A stretch of DNA of 64,000 bases from an uncultured Lachnospiraceae bacterium. GTDB taxonomy: Bacteria > Bacillota > Clostridia > Lachnospirales > Lachnospiraceae. The position numbers were made by a program, and so were the translations under genes. The notes beneath the pieces were generated by a model. It searched no databases and was not told the DNA's origin. It was given only the letters and a program-made list of their open reading frames with translations. The stretch's first letter is position 1. The number at the start of each line of letters is the position of its first letter. The stretch spans positions 1 to 64,000 of the forward strand of contig CANOLA010000003.1 in assembly GCA_947566705.1 (NCBI GenBank). Reading direction: 5' to 3'. This document shows, piece after piece, positions 1-10,312 of this stretch.

Positions 1-116
1 TATAAACGGTTACATTCGTTTCTCTCCATTGATTTTTCCTTACATACTGTCCGTTAGCCTTTCGGTAAGCTGCCGCCTGCTCGAAAGATAGCGGTAATTC
101 AAAGGAAAGAGAACTC

Positions 117-2744
117 CTACCTACTTTGTATAGCCGCCTGTGCTGCCGCAAGTCTTGCAATCGGCACACGGAATGGAGAACATGATACATAATCCAGACC
201 AATCTTATGGCAGAACTCAACAGAAGAAGGATCTCCGCCGTGCTCACCGCAGATACCGATGTGAAGCTTCGGATTAACCGGCTTGCCAAGCTTGATAGCC
301 ATATCCATAAGCTTGCCGACACCAGTCTGGTCTAACTTTGCAAATGGATCGTTCTCGAAAATCTTGGTGTCGTAGTAAGCATCCAGGAACTTACCAGCGT
401 CATCACGGGAGAATCCGAATGTCATCTGTGTTAAGTCGTTTGTACCGAAGCAGAAGAAATCAGCTTCTGTTGCGATTTCGTCAGCTGTAAGCGCTGCACG
501 AGGAATCTCAATCATTGTACCAACTTCGTATTCAAGTTTAGCGCCTGCTGCTGCGATTTCAGCATCTGCTGTCTCAACAACAACCTTCTTTACAAACTTA
601 AGCTCCTTGATATCGCCAACTAACGGAATCATGATTTCCGGCTTAACGTTCCAGTCAGCATGTGCCTTCTGAACTTCAATTGCCGCACGGATAACAGCCT
701 TTGTCTGCATCTTTGCAATTTCCGGATAGGTAACTGCAAGACGGCATCCTCTGTGTCCCATCATCGGGTTGAACTCATGAAGTCCGTCGATAATTGTCTT
801 AATCTGCTCAACGCTCTTGCCCTGTGCATCAGCCAGCTTCTTAATGTCAGCTTCCTCAGTCGGAACGAACTCATGAAGAGGCGGATCCAGGAAACGGATG
901 GTAACAGGATTTCCTTCCAGAGCCTCGTATAATGCCTTAAAGTCTCCCTGCTGGTAAGGAAGAATCTTCTCTAATGCTGCTTCTCTTTCTTCTACAGTAT
1001 CAGAGCAGATCATCTCACGGAAAGCTGCAATTCTGTCTTCCTCGAAGAACATATGCTCTGTACGGCAGAGACCGATACCCTCTGCACCAAGCTCGCGTGC
1101 TTTCTTTGCGTCTGCAGGAGTATCTGCATTGGTACGAACCTTTAACTTACGGAACTTGTCTGCCCATGCCATAACACGTCCGAATGTTCCGGCGATTGTA
1201 GCATCAACTGTGGCAATCTGTCCGTCATAGATGTTACCGGTTGTACCGTCAATGGAAATATAGTCTCCCTCATGGTACTCTTTCCCTGCAAGAGTGAATT
1301 TCTTGTTTGCCTCATCCATGGCAATATCGCCACAGCCTGATACACAGCAGGTACCCATACCACGGGCAACAACGGCTGCGTGGCTTGTCATACCGCCGCG
1401 GACGGTTAAGATACCCTGGGAAACCTTCATACCGGTAATATCTTCAGGAGAAGTCTCAAGACGAACTAATACGACCTTCTCTCCTCTTGCAGCCCACTCT
1501 TCTGCATCCTCAGCAGTAAATACGACCTTACCGCAGGCAGCTCCCGGAGAAGCGCCAAGTCCCTTGCCTGCCGGAGTTGCAGCCTTAAGGGCAGCAGCGT
1601 CAAACTGCGGGTGAAGAAGTGTATCCAGGTTACGCGGATCAATCATTGCAACTGCTTCTTCCTCAGTTCTCATGCCCTCATCAACAAGGTCACATGCAAT
1701 CTGAAGTGCAGCCTGGGCTGTTCTCTTACCATTACGTGTCTGGAGCATATACAGCTTACCATGCTCTACGGTAAACTCCATATCCTGCATGTCACGGTAA
1801 TGGTTCTCAAGTGTTGAGCAGACTTCCTTAAACTGGGCAAATGCCTCCGGGAATTTCTGCTCCATTTCTGCGATTTTCATAGGGGTACGGACACCTGCAA
1901 CCACGTCCTCACCCTGTGCGTTTGTAAGGAACTCACCGAAAAGTCCCTTTGCGCCAGTCGCAGGGTCACGGGTAAATGCAACACCGGTACCGCAGTCATC
2001 TCCCATATTACCAAATGCCATGGACTGTACGTTTACAGCGGTTCCCCATGAATAAGGGATATCGTTGTCACGACGGTATACATTGGCACGAGGGTTGTCC
2101 CATGAACGGAATACAGCCTTAATGGCGCCCATTAACTGCTCCTTAGGATCAGTCGGGAAATCGGAACCAATCTTGGACTTGTACTCAGCCTTAAACTGGT
2201 TTGCCAGCTCCTTTAAATCATCAGCGGTAAGTTCAACGTCCTGTGTAACTCCCCTGTCCGCTTTCATTTTGTCGATAAGCTCTTCAAAGTACTTCTTACC
2301 AACTTCCATAACCACGTCAGAATACATCTGGATAAATCTTCTGTAGCAGTCCCATGCCCAGCGCGGGTTGTTTGACTTCTCAGCAATTACGTTTACAACG
2401 TCCTCGTTCAGACCGAGGTTTAAGATTGTATCCATCATACCAGGCATGGATGCCCTTGCACCGGAACGAACAGAAACCAGAAGCGGATTCTCCTTATCAC
2501 CGAACTTCTTGCCCGTGATTTCCTCCATCTTCACAATGTACTCATTGATTTCAGCCATAATGCCGTCGTTGATTTCGCGGCCGTCCTCATAATACTGGGT
2601 ACAAGCCTCTGTTGTAATTGTGAATCCCTGTGGTACCGGAAGACCGATATTGGTCATCTCCGCAAGGTTTGCACCCTTACCGCCAAGAAGCTCTCTCATG
2701 TTCGCATTACCCTCACTGAAAAGGTAGCAATACTTGTTTGCCAT
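117..2744 (-). CDS. ppdK: pyruvate, phosphate dikinase
   Basis: This cytosolic enzyme interconverts pyruvate, ATP and phosphate with phosphoenolpyruvate, AMP and pyrophosphate, and acts in PPi-dependent glycolysis or gluconeogenesis in anaerobes. The 875-residue length matches clostridial PPDK. An N-terminal ATP-grasp domain is followed by the swivelling domain with the phosphohistidine in GGMTSHAAV at His455. The PEP-binding barrel carries GLCRTEHMFF, FGTNDLTQM and CGEHGGDP. The frame stays open upstream to 2888, but I chose ATG 2744 because TAGGAGG sits just ahead of it and MANKYCYLF is the family N-terminus. It lies 229 bases downstream of glyS on the same strand. A 7-bp palindrome at 2783-2801 lies in the leader and might be an operator. 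Confidence 0.97.
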   Translation of the reverse strand: MANKYCYLFSEGNANMRELLGGKGANLAEMTNIGLPVPQGFTITTEACTQYYEDGREINDGIMAEINEYIVKMEEITGKKFGDKENPLLVSVRSGARASMPGMMDTILNLGLNEDVVNVIAEKSNNPRWAWDCYRRFIQMYSDVVMEVGKKYFEELIDKMKADRGVTQDVELTADDLKELANQFKAEYKSKIGSDFPTDPKEQLMGAIKAVFRSWDNPRANVYRRDNDIPYSWGTAVNVQSMAFGNMGDDCGTGVAFTRDPATGAKGLFGEFLTNAQGEDVVAGVRTPMKIAEMEQKFPEAFAQFKEVCSTLENHYRDMQDMEFTVEHGKLYMLQTRNGKRTAQAALQIACDLVDEGMRTEEEAVAMIDPRNLDTLLHPQFDAAALKAATPAGKGLGASPGAACGKVVFTAEDAEEWAARGEKVVLVRLETSPEDITGMKVSQGILTVRGGMTSHAAVVARGMGTCCVSGCGDIAMDEANKKFTLAGKEYHEGDYISIDGTTGNIYDGQIATVDATIAGTFGRVMAWADKFRKLKVRTNADTPADAKKARELGAEGIGLCRTEHMFFEEDRIAAFREMICSDTVEEREAALEKILPYQQGDFKALYEALEGNPVTIRFLDPPLHEFVPTEEADIKKLADAQGKSVEQIKTIIDGLHEFNPMMGHRGCRLAVTYPEIAKMQTKAVIRAAIEVQKAHADWNVKPEIMIPLVGDIKELKFVKKVVVETADAEIAAAGAKLEYEVGTMIEIPRAALTADEIATEADFFCFGTNDLTQMTFGFSRDDAGKFLDAYYDTKIFENDPFAKLDQTGVGKLMDMAIKLGKPVNPKLHIGICGEHGGDPSSVEFCHKIGLDYVSCSPFRVPIARLAAAQAAIQSR

Positions 2745-2973
2745 TTGACAATTCCTCCTAATACTATTATATTTGTTTAGATCAGGAAAACATGTTTCCT
2801 GTACTCTACCAGTCTGCGCGGCATTTTGTACCTGCGGTTCCGCAAAAAAGGGCACAGCATTCCAGAAAATACCACACATATCTATCATAACATAAATTTT
2901 CCATTTCGCAAGACCTTAATTTGATTCAGTCCCTGCCAGGGTAACGGTCTGGTCCGGTTATGGCTGAACTGTT

Positions 2974-4371
2974 TTAAAATTCAAATTTCTCGTCAAAATA
3001 TGCCTCAAGGTCTGCAATCTTAATACGCTCCTGCTCCATCGTATCGCGGTCACGCACTGTCACCATGCCATCCTCCCCGGAGTCAAAATCGTAAGTAACG
3101 CAGAACGGAGTACCGATTTCATCCTGCCTGCGGTACCGCTTGCCAATGGTTCCCCTGTCGTCAAACTCACAGTTATACTTCTTTGAAAGCCGGATAAAAA
3201 TTTCTTCTGTCTGCTCATTCAGCTTCTTGGACAGCGGAAGCACACCGATTTTTACCGGTGCAAGCGCCGGATGGAAATGGAATACCGTTCTTGTGTCCGG
3301 TTTTTCCGGCGTTCCGATTTCCTCCTCGTCATATGCCGAACAAAGAAAAGCCAGTACCACACGGTCAGCCCCAAGCGAAGGCTCAATAACATACGGTATA
3401 TATTTTTCATTCTTTGAATCATCAAAGTAAGTCAGATCCTCACCTGAGTTATTCATATGCTGTGTCAGGTCATAATCTGTACGGTCGGCAATTCCCCAGA
3501 GTTCTCCCCATCCAAACGGGAATAAAAATTCAATATCCGTGGTTGCATTGGAGTAAAAGCTCAGTTCCTCCTTGGCATGGTCGCGCAGACGCAGTTCCTC
3601 TTCTTTGATTCCAAGGGAAATAAGCCAGTCATGGCAGAACGACCTCCAGTACTGGAACCACATCAGGTCTGTTTCCGGCTCACAGAAAAATTCAAGCTCC
3701 ATCTGCTCGAACTCTCTGGTACGGAACGTAAAGTTTCCCGGAGTAATCTCATTACGGAAGGATTTTCCAATCTGTCCGATACCAAACGGAAGCTTCTTGC
3801 GGGAGGTTCTCTGCACATTTTTGAAATTCACAAATATTCCCTGTGCTGTCTCCGGCCTTAAATAAACTGTATTTTTTGCATCTTCGGTAACTCCCTGAAA
3901 AGTCTTGAACATCAGGTTAAACTGGCGGATATCCGTGAAGTTATGCTTTCCGCAGGACGGACAGCATACTCTGTGGTCCAGGATAAAATCATACATTTCC
4001 TCATTTGACCATCCGTCAACCGAACCATCCAGGCTGATGTCATTTGCCTCTGCAAAATTCTCAATCAGCTGGTCGGCACGGAAACGCTCATGGCATTCCT
4101 TACAGTCCATCAGCGGATCGGAAAATCCCCCCAGATGCCCGGAAGCCACCCAGGTCTGCGGATTCATCAGAATCGCACAGTCCACCCCGACATTATTCGG
4201 ATGCTCCTGGATAAATTTCTTCCACCAGGCACGCTTTACATTATTTTTAAGCTCTACCCCCAGATTGCCGTAGTCCCACGTATTTGCAAGACCTCCGTAT
4301 ATTTCGGAACCCGGATAAACAAATCCTCTCTGCTTTGCAACCTGAACGATTCTGTCCAATGTTTTTTCCAT
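2974..4371 (-). CDS. glyS: glycyl-tRNA synthetase, dimeric alpha2 type
   Basis: This class II aminoacyl-tRNA synthetase charges tRNA-Gly. At 465 residues it is the single-chain GlyQS type rather than the alpha2beta2 type. Visible features are the motif 2 region with [11 protein letters not shown] and [13 protein letters not shown], a zinc-binding-like Cys pair group (CKECH and CCPSCGKH), and a C-terminal anticodon-binding domain with VLPLSKK and [25 protein letters not shown] ribosome binding site precedes ATG 4371. The gene follows the lipoprotein gene by only 23 bases, in the recO-to-ppdK run. No T-box leader is present in front of it. Confidence 0.97.
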   Translation of the reverse strand: MEKTLDRIVQVAKQRGFVYPGSEIYGGLANTWDYGNLGVELKNNVKRAWWKKFIQEHPNNVGVDCAILMNPQTWVASGHLGGFSDPLMDCKECHERFRADQLIENFAEANDISLDGSVDGWSNEEMYDFILDHRVCCPSCGKHNFTDIRQFNLMFKTFQGVTEDAKNTVYLRPETAQGIFVNFKNVQRTSRKKLPFGIGQIGKSFRNEITPGNFTFRTREFEQMELEFFCEPETDLMWFQYWRSFCHDWLISLGIKEEELRLRDHAKEELSFYSNATTDIEFLFPFGWGELWGIADRTDYDLTQHMNNSGEDLTYFDDSKNEKYIPYVIEPSLGADRVVLAFLCSAYDEEEIGTPEKPDTRTVFHFHPALAPVKIGVLPLSKKLNEQTEEIFIRLSKKYNCEFDDRGTIGKRYRRQDEIGTPFCVTYDFDSGEDGMVTVRDRDTMEQERIKIADLEAYFDEKFEF

Positions 4372-4394
4372 TATGTAGCCCTCGCATTCTCTTT

Positions 4395-5204
4395 TTATTT
4401 GTAAATAATATAGGTGTAAACCTGACTGGTTTCACCGGCTGAATCTGTATTTTTTCCATCTTCATCATCAAACTTAAATGATACGTCCGCACTGGTTTCT
4501 GTCGACATATTTAACAAATCGTCATCAGAAACAGACTCCGGTATCTCGGTACCGGTCTCCGTCACGGATTCCGTCCCCGCTGTTTCCTGTACAGCCTCCG
4601 TGCTTTCCGTTGTTTCCTCTCCCGTCAGGATTGAAATACCTTCCCTGATGGAAATCGTTTTCGCATCCACATATTTTGTATTTTCCACAGACACGCAGAC
4701 CACATCCCCCGGCACATGCACATTCAGATTACCGCGGATCACAACGACTTTGTATTCCGCATCATCCAGATAGGCATCTGCATCGCATAAAGTGGCCATA
4801 CCGTCTTTTACTGCTGCAAATTCGCCTTCAAATGTATACCCTGCGGCAAGAGCCTCCGCCACGCTTCCGGCAAACAGCTCAATTCCATTAAACCGCTGGT
4901 ATTCCTGTGCCGTGGCATACGAAAGAATGATTGTTGCCTTTTTGTCCTTGACAGACAGATCCTTAAGCTTTACCAGATTGCTGCCGTAGGTGTCGTTATA
5001 CGCCGCAATGGTTTCCTTTGCGTAGGACTCAAGTCCCTTCTCGTCATATGTGCCCTCGTCAAAATCCTCCACATCCGTAGAGACAATCCCTCCATCCTTC
5101 AGTACAAATACTGTGCTCTCATCCGCTGCATAGGATGCACCGCATCCGGTAAACAGACTGGTACACAAAACAAAAACAAGAGCCAGGCTTACGAATTTTT
5201 TCAT
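4395..5204 (-). CDS. putative lipoprotein of unknown function
   Basis: I do not recognise a family. The product (269 residues) begins with a Lys-Lys, hydrophobic stretch and the lipobox LFTGC, so Cys21 is the predicted lipid-modified residue and the protein should sit on the outer face of the membrane. Residues about 30-190 look like one compact globular domain. The rest is a low-complexity tail rich in Thr, Ser and Glu that ends in a short Tyr-rich segment. It lies between recO (60 bases upstream) and glyS (23 bases downstream), so it is probably cotranscribed with them. An AGGAG precedes the start by 11 bases, slightly long spacing. Confidence 0.8.
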   Translation of the reverse strand: MKKFVSLALVFVLCTSLFTGCGASYAADESTVFVLKDGGIVSTDVEDFDEGTYDEKGLESYAKETIAAYNDTYGSNLVKLKDLSVKDKKATIILSYATAQEYQRFNGIELFAGSVAEALAAGYTFEGEFAAVKDGMATLCDADAYLDDAEYKVVVIRGNLNVHVPGDVVCVSVENTKYVDAKTISIREGISILTGEETTESTEAVQETAGTESVTETGTEIPESVSDDDLLNMSTETSADVSFKFDDEDGKNTDSAGETSQVYTYIIYK

Positions 5205-5264
5205 AGTGGTTTAATCTCCTTTATCATACAATCCTTGCTATTATACACTTTTCATATTTTGTTT

Positions 5265-5996
5265 TCAACCAAAAATATGCAGGGAATGAAATTCGTGACG
5301 GACATAATGCGCCATATAGTCTGCCATAATGGCTTTGAGTTCCTCCAGAACCTCCCCGGAAACTGTAAAGGAATACAGTTTTTCCACGGGTGTGGAAATT
5401 ATGTACTGCATACTGTAGCGGCTGCTGTCCAGGATTTTCATCCCCTGTACGGCTTTTCCGCACTGACTGCAGAAAATTCCGCCGCGCTTCACTGAAAAAA
5501 TGTTTAAGTCCTCTTTTTTGTGGCAGTGCATACAGGAAAACACATCCGGTCCCTCCCCGTTTATGGTAACCGCTTTCAGTTCAAATATGACACGGACCAG
5601 TTCTTTGGGAATCCTTGTACTCTCCAGCGCACGCATGGACTGGTATAAAAGTTTCAGCATCTCCCGTTCATCGTTATTTTCCTGGCAGAAATATTCGGCA
5701 AATTCTGCAAAATAAAATCCAAGGGACGCTGCGTCCAGGTCATTCACCAGGTCGCGGAAATAATTTCGGATACTTGCCTTTGTCAGGTTATATGCACTCT
5801 TTCCCTCATACATTTCAAATTCACCAAAAGAAAAGGGATTTGTCGCAGCTAAAAGCTGGCTTCCGGGACGTCTTGCGCCCCTGGCAAATGCTGTGATTTT
5901 CCCTCTTTCCTTTGTCAGAATTGTTATTCTTTTGTCATAATCCCTAACGGGCATGGCTGTCAAAACCATACCCATCATGGTCACGGACTGTCCCAT
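5265..5996 (-). CDS. recO: DNA repair protein RecO
   Basis: RecO acts with RecF and RecR to load RecA onto SSB-coated single-stranded DNA. The 243-residue product has the N-terminal OB-fold (MGQSVTMMGMVL and a KERGKITAFARGARRPGS segment), a helical middle and a C4 zinc motif made of CMHCHKK and CSQCG. The frame offers GTG 5999 immediately followed by ATG 5996. GAGGG stands 6 bases before the GTG and 9 before the ATG, so either could be used and I list the ATG. Its start lies inside the small yqzL-like gene, which suggests translational coupling. Confidence 0.94.
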   Translation of the reverse strand: MGQSVTMMGMVLTAMPVRDYDKRITILTKERGKITAFARGARRPGSQLLAATNPFSFGEFEMYEGKSAYNLTKASIRNYFRDLVNDLDAASLGFYFAEFAEYFCQENNDEREMLKLLYQSMRALESTRIPKELVRVIFELKAVTINGEGPDVFSCMHCHKKEDLNIFSVKRGGIFCSQCGKAVQGMKILDSSRYSMQYIISTPVEKLYSFTVSGEVLEELKAIMADYMAHYVRHEFHSLHIFG

Positions 5997-6117
5997 CACC
6001 CTGATCCCTCTGTCCTGTCTGGTTACTGCAAAAACTGTCGCTTTCCACCGAATTCCGGTATGTCAGATAATCTGTTACTTTTCCTGTCGTCCAAAATGCT
6101 TCCCAGGTTTTCTCCAT
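5944..6117 (-). CDS. YqzL-like small protein
   Basis: This is a 57-codon reading frame between era and recO. A strong GGGAGGGAG sequence lies just before ATG 6117. The first 26 residues (MEKTWEAFWTTGKVTDYLTY, then RNSVES) match the short W-x2-F-x2-TG-x-V/I-x-DYL-x-Y pattern I associate with the YqzL family, which sits beside recO and era in many Firmicutes. The last 18 codons overlap the start of recO in another frame and look unconstrained. The function of YqzL is not known to me. The position, ribosome binding site and N-terminal pattern make it probably real. Confidence 0.7.
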   Translation of the reverse strand: MEKTWEAFWTTGKVTDYLTYRNSVESDSFCSNQTGQRDQGDGTVRDHDGYGFDSHAR

Positions 6118-6187
6118 TGCATCTCCCTCCCGTCCTAAATAGAATCTGCAATGTCAGAAAATCTATTCCCAGGAAAAACTGGAAAAA

Positions 6188-7102
6188 TTACTGTTTCTCA
6201 TCCCGGTAACCGAAATTCTTAATTAAAAAGTCATTGTCACGCCAGTCTTTTTTCACTTTCACCCAGAGCTTTAAGTTCACCTTTGTGTCAAGCAGGCGTT
6301 CCATCTCAAAGCGGGCGTTCGTACCGATTTTTTTAAGCATTGCGCCCTGTTTTCCAATAACAATCCCTTTATGGGAATCGCGCTCACATACTATGGTCGC
6401 ATCAATATCCATGATACTGCCGGCTTTTCCGTTCCTCTCATGCATACGCTCTATGGAAACGGCAATTCCATGCGGAACCTCATCATTTAATGCATGCAGC
6501 GCCTTCTCTCTTATGATTTCCGCACAGATGGCGCATTCCGGCTGGTCCGTAACTGTATCCTCATCATAAAACTGCGGACCGGGATTCAGGTACTTGAAAA
6601 TAGACTCTGTCACATCTTCCATATTATTCCCCCGGAGTGCCGAAGTCGGAATGATTTCCGCAAAATCATATACTTTGCGGTAAGTGTCAATGTATTCCAG
6701 AACCTTGTCCTTTTCGACAGTATCCACTTTATTGATGACAAGTATCACCGGCGTTTTCACTTTCTGCAGCTGTTCAATAATATGCTGCTCCCCGGCACCG
6801 ATAAAATTACCAGGCTCTACCAGCCACAGCACAACGTCCACTTCATTCAGCGTGCGTTCCGCCACGTTTACCATGTATTCCCCAAGCTTGTTTTTCGCCT
6901 TGTGGATACCAGGTGTATCCAGAAATACGATCTGTCCGCGCCCCGGCTCGGTATAGACTGTCTGAATCCGGTTTCTGGTAGTCTGCGGTTTATTTGATGT
7001 GATTGCAATCTTTTGTCCGATCAGCCGGTTCATAAGTGTAGATTTTCCCACATTCGGCCTTCCTATGATAGTAACAAATCCTGATTTAAATTTTTCTCCC
7101 AT
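6188..7102 (-). CDS. era: ribosome-assembly GTPase Era
   Basis: Era binds the 3' end of 16S rRNA and assists 30S subunit maturation. The product (304 residues) has the GTPase motifs GRPNVGKST (G1), DTPGIH (G3) and NKVD (G4), then a C-terminal KH domain with VIGKQGAMLKKIG. Length and order match bacterial Era. It sits 30 bases after the M16 peptidase gene and 70 bases before the yqzL-like gene. The order era, yqzL, recO is conserved in Firmicutes. Confidence 0.97.
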   Translation of the reverse strand: MGEKFKSGFVTIIGRPNVGKSTLMNRLIGQKIAITSNKPQTTRNRIQTVYTEPGRGQIVFLDTPGIHKAKNKLGEYMVNVAERTLNEVDVVLWLVEPGNFIGAGEQHIIEQLQKVKTPVILVINKVDTVEKDKVLEYIDTYRKVYDFAEIIPTSALRGNNMEDVTESIFKYLNPGPQFYDEDTVTDQPECAICAEIIREKALHALNDEVPHGIAVSIERMHERNGKAGSIMDIDATIVCERDSHKGIVIGKQGAMLKKIGTNARFEMERLLDTKVNLKLWVKVKKDWRDNDFLIKNFGYRDEKQ

Positions 7103-7131
7103 GCCTGGTCCTCTTTCTGTCTTTTGTACTT

Positions 7132-10041
7132 TTATAATAACGCTTTAATTTCTGTGAACATCCCGTTTTCACTTCGGATGACGTCTTCATTTCCAATCAC
7201 GCACAGACCGTCATCATCCAGAACTGACTGGATCAGCTCTGCAAGTTTCCTGATATCTTCCGGGTTCGCCGCAAGAATTTCATCCCTTTCTTTCTGGATA
7301 TCCTCATAATCCAGATTTTCCAGGTATGCAGCCATGGAACGGCTGCCCTTTGCCTCCGGGTTCAGCGGGGTGTCCAGCGCGCCAAAGGTACCAATAATAT
7401 ATTTTGTCATGTCACGTTCATCCGGCTGGAAGGTCTTTACATATTCCGCAATCTTACTGTATACCTCATTTGTCTTTGCCAGATTCGGATCCCTGTAGGA
7501 AACAAAATAGCTTTCCCCCGTGCGCAGGAAAGAACTCATACAACCGTATGCCCCGTTTTTCACACGGATGTTCATCCAGAGATAATCATATCCCAGTATC
7601 ATTTTCAGTATTTTTAATGTCCCGGAATAATCAAATCCGTGCTGCCTGAAATTTCCTACACGCGCAACATACTGTATCTGCGAAGCATCTGTAAATCCTT
7701 CTTTTTTCTTAGAAAAAACAAATTCTGCTGCTGCCCCTGCCTCTGTCCCTTCCGGGAGTCTGTTAAGAAAATCGGACAGTACCGGCTCTGCCGCCTGATA
7801 CAGCTTTTGTTCTCCGGTAAAGCTGACGAGCAGCCGCTTTTTCACAAACAGCTTCTCCACCAGTTCCCGAAGCTTTCCTGTCACTTCTTTTGGACTGTTT
7901 TTTATCTGTCTGTCCAGCTTTTCAATCATGCGGTAGTATGCAATGCCATTGACGGCATCCTGGTAATACGCATAACGGGACAGACAGGACAGCGCACGCA
8001 TGGATGCCACGGTATGACCGCTGCTGCTTAAGTTCACCTGCAGCCTTGACTTCACCTGTGCAATCAGTTCCGCAAGACGCTTTACATCTGTCAGGTTGGA
8101 AGTCCTTAAAATCTCATCGGTCAGTTCCATTGCGGAAGAAAGATTTTTTTCTAGTACCTTAATCCGTACCTCAAATTTTGCATCAAGTACGTTTACCTTT
8201 TTTACATCCGGATACAGTCCCATACCACAGGATATTCCCCCGGTATAAATGTTAATCGCACTGGCAAGGTCGGCATAGCTGTAATGCGCCGTGTCCACAT
8301 AGCCTAAAACTGAACGCAGCAGCCCGAAATACGGTACATCCTCCTGCGCAATGTCCGAACATTCAAACATCAGGGTAATATAGTCAATTCCGTTTGTCGG
8401 CACGTCATGCCGGATGATTTCCAGAGAACCGGCTTCTTCTTTTATATTGGTAAAAGGAACTGCTTCTTTTCTCATGTCCTCCCGTCCCAGCATCGGGATT
8501 TTCTGTAAATCCTCTTCCGGCGACGGAGTACCCTGGTACTCTTTCAGGTGGTGCGTCTCCTCCACCAGTGCCGTAATCTCTTCTTCTGTCAGGGATGCTT
8601 TGTACTTTGCCAGCTTCTCCTGCAGTTTCTGTTCATTCACACGGTTTTTGCCGCGCTCCGGCACCACGGTAACGACTGCCCCGTGAGTATTGTCAAGCAG
8701 GTACTCCTGTACCAGTTTTTCAAAATACCCCGTTTTAATCTGCTCGCGCAGAAACTGCAGTGTATCCAGGCATTCCAGATGAATAAACGGTTTCCTGTCA
8801 TCAAACAGCCAGCTTTCCAGACACTGCAGCCCGTATAAAAGTCCCTTCGGGTAATGACCGTAATCCGCCTCCCGGAAACGGAATTCCGTACTGTTGATTC
8901 CGGCGAGCAGTGCATCATGGTTCAGTCCGTTTTTCACCAAATCCTTCAATGTGTTCTCTATGATTTCAACAAAACGGTTTTCGTCTTCTTTCTCTGCATT
9001 CTTGGCAACAATGGAAAACACCGGCTGTAAAATATCATCTTCATAGCTTCCATATACATCCTCGCCGATTCCCGCGTCAATCAGCGCCTTTTTCACCGGA
9101 GCGCCCGGTGCACTGACAAGTACATAATCCAGAACGGAAAATGCCTGGTAAAGCTTACGGTCCAGAACGGTTCCAATCACTTTATTATAGGATAAATAGG
9201 TGTTCTTTTCCTCCAGCTCATCCTCCGTGACAGGATAGCTTTCCGTTACACGTATCATTTTGTCAAACGGCTTCTGTAAGTGAATTTCAGAATCCACCCC
9301 GGCATTTCCAAAATGGCACAGATACTCCCTGTCCAGAAATTCCAGCCGTTCTTCAATATCCACATCCCCGTAAAGATAGATGTAGGAGTTTCCGGGATGA
9401 TAGTATTTGTGGTAGAAATCCAGGTATTCTTCATATGTTAAATCCGGGATATGCTCCGGATTACCGCCGGAATTTTTACTGTAGGCATTATCCGGAAAAA
9501 GTGCTTTTGAAATGGCAGTCTGCAGCACTTCATCCGGTGAGGAATATGCACCTTTCATTTCATTATAAACAACGCCGTTTATTGTGAACTCTGCCTCCTC
9601 TGATTCCAGTTCATAATGCCAGCCTTCCTGCATAAATATTTCCCTGTATTTTGTGATATTAGGATGAAAAACGGCATCCAGGTAAACATCCATCAGGTTT
9701 TTAAAATCCCGCTCATTATAACTTGCAACCGGATACACGGTTTTTTCCGGATAGGTCATGGCATTTAAAAATGTATTTAGGGAACCCTTCGCCAGCTCCA
9801 TAAAAGGATCCTTTACCGGAAATTTATCGGAGCCGCACAGTACGGTATGCTCAATAATATGCGGTACTCCCGTTTCATCTTCCGGCGGCGTCCGAAAACC
9901 AATGGCAAAAACTTTGTTATCGTCTTGATTGGATATGATACACACACGCGCTCCGCTTGCTTTATGGCACAGGATAAATCCCGTGGATGCAATGTCTCTT
10001 AGTTCTCTTTCTTCTATAATATCGTATGCTGCAAATTTCAT
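7132..10041 (-). CDS. M16C-family zinc metallopeptidase (presequence-protease-like)
   Basis: The 969-residue product belongs to the insulinase superfamily, single-chain M16C type, which forms a closed chamber and degrades peptides of moderate length. The inverted zinc motif HxxEH is present as HIIEH in the segment ETGVPHIIEHTVLCGSDKFP near the N-terminus. The second half repeats the M16 fold without the metal site, as expected. No signal peptide is visible, so it should act in the cytosol. I chose ATG 10041 (MKFAAYDI) because GAAGGGAG precedes it; an open extension to 10077 lacks this. It is first in the run that continues with era. Confidence 0.92.
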   Translation of the reverse strand: MKFAAYDIIEERELRDIASTGFILCHKASGARVCIISNQDDNKVFAIGFRTPPEDETGVPHIIEHTVLCGSDKFPVKDPFMELAKGSLNTFLNAMTYPEKTVYPVASYNERDFKNLMDVYLDAVFHPNITKYREIFMQEGWHYELESEEAEFTINGVVYNEMKGAYSSPDEVLQTAISKALFPDNAYSKNSGGNPEHIPDLTYEEYLDFYHKYYHPGNSYIYLYGDVDIEERLEFLDREYLCHFGNAGVDSEIHLQKPFDKMIRVTESYPVTEDELEEKNTYLSYNKVIGTVLDRKLYQAFSVLDYVLVSAPGAPVKKALIDAGIGEDVYGSYEDDILQPVFSIVAKNAEKEDENRFVEIIENTLKDLVKNGLNHDALLAGINSTEFRFREADYGHYPKGLLYGLQCLESWLFDDRKPFIHLECLDTLQFLREQIKTGYFEKLVQEYLLDNTHGAVVTVVPERGKNRVNEQKLQEKLAKYKASLTEEEITALVEETHHLKEYQGTPSPEEDLQKIPMLGREDMRKEAVPFTNIKEEAGSLEIIRHDVPTNGIDYITLMFECSDIAQEDVPYFGLLRSVLGYVDTAHYSYADLASAINIYTGGISCGMGLYPDVKKVNVLDAKFEVRIKVLEKNLSSAMELTDEILRTSNLTDVKRLAELIAQVKSRLQVNLSSSGHTVASMRALSCLSRYAYYQDAVNGIAYYRMIEKLDRQIKNSPKEVTGKLRELVEKLFVKKRLLVSFTGEQKLYQAAEPVLSDFLNRLPEGTEAGAAAEFVFSKKKEGFTDASQIQYVARVGNFRQHGFDYSGTLKILKMILGYDYLWMNIRVKNGAYGCMSSFLRTGESYFVSYRDPNLAKTNEVYSKIAEYVKTFQPDERDMTKYIIGTFGALDTPLNPEAKGSRSMAAYLENLDYEDIQKERDEILAANPEDIRKLAELIQSVLDDDGLCVIGNEDVIRSENGMFTEIKALL

Positions 10042-10077
10042 GTTACTCCCTTCCTTTCTCCTGGAACACCAGCCCAC

Positions 10078-10112
10078 ATAAAAAGACCATCACGCCTGTG
10101 ACAGTCTTTGAA
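10078..10112 (-). terminator. probable intrinsic terminator
   Basis: An interrupted inverted repeat (AAAGAC and TCAC paired with GTGA and GTCTTT around a GCCT loop) is followed on the minus strand by TTTTTAT. It lies about 190 bases downstream of the mscS stop and just upstream of the M16 peptidase gene, so it probably ends the mscS transcript. Confidence 0.5.
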
Positions 10113-10220
10113 TTTATTATGTGAAATCTGTTCAATTCTACGCAGGACGGACTGCAATTTTACCCGGTACACTAGTTATTTACTAAAAGACTAGCATATC
10201 CGCATGGGGTTGTCAAACAT

Positions 10221-10312
10221 ATTTTACCATGTCGTCAACCTTTAATTGACGACGCTATATGCGCGATGTTCTTTCGCGCAGTAAAATAAGTGTTTTGTAC
10301 TTATTTTACCAT
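10221..10312. repeat. three-hairpin palindromic repeat, family A, copy 1
   Basis: Three hairpins follow one another: 10231-10253 (stem GTCGTCAA, 8 bp), 10260-10280 (stem TGCGCGA, 7 bp) and 10281-10309 (stem GTAAAATAAGT, 11 bp). Each has a 7-nt loop and perfect arms. The unit recurs at 29711 and 31201. The third hairpin contains the stop codon of mscS (10301-10303). The ten bases ATTTTACCAT occur at both edges (10221-10230 and 10303-10312) as a direct repeat, which could be a target-site duplication. Confidence 0.85.

Noticed and set aside
2783..2801. Palindrome CAGGAAA-ACATG-TTTCCTG upstream of ppdK as a terminator
   Set aside because: It has no T-run and lies close to the ppdK start. It might be an operator but no second copy was seen, so it is mentioned only under ppdK.
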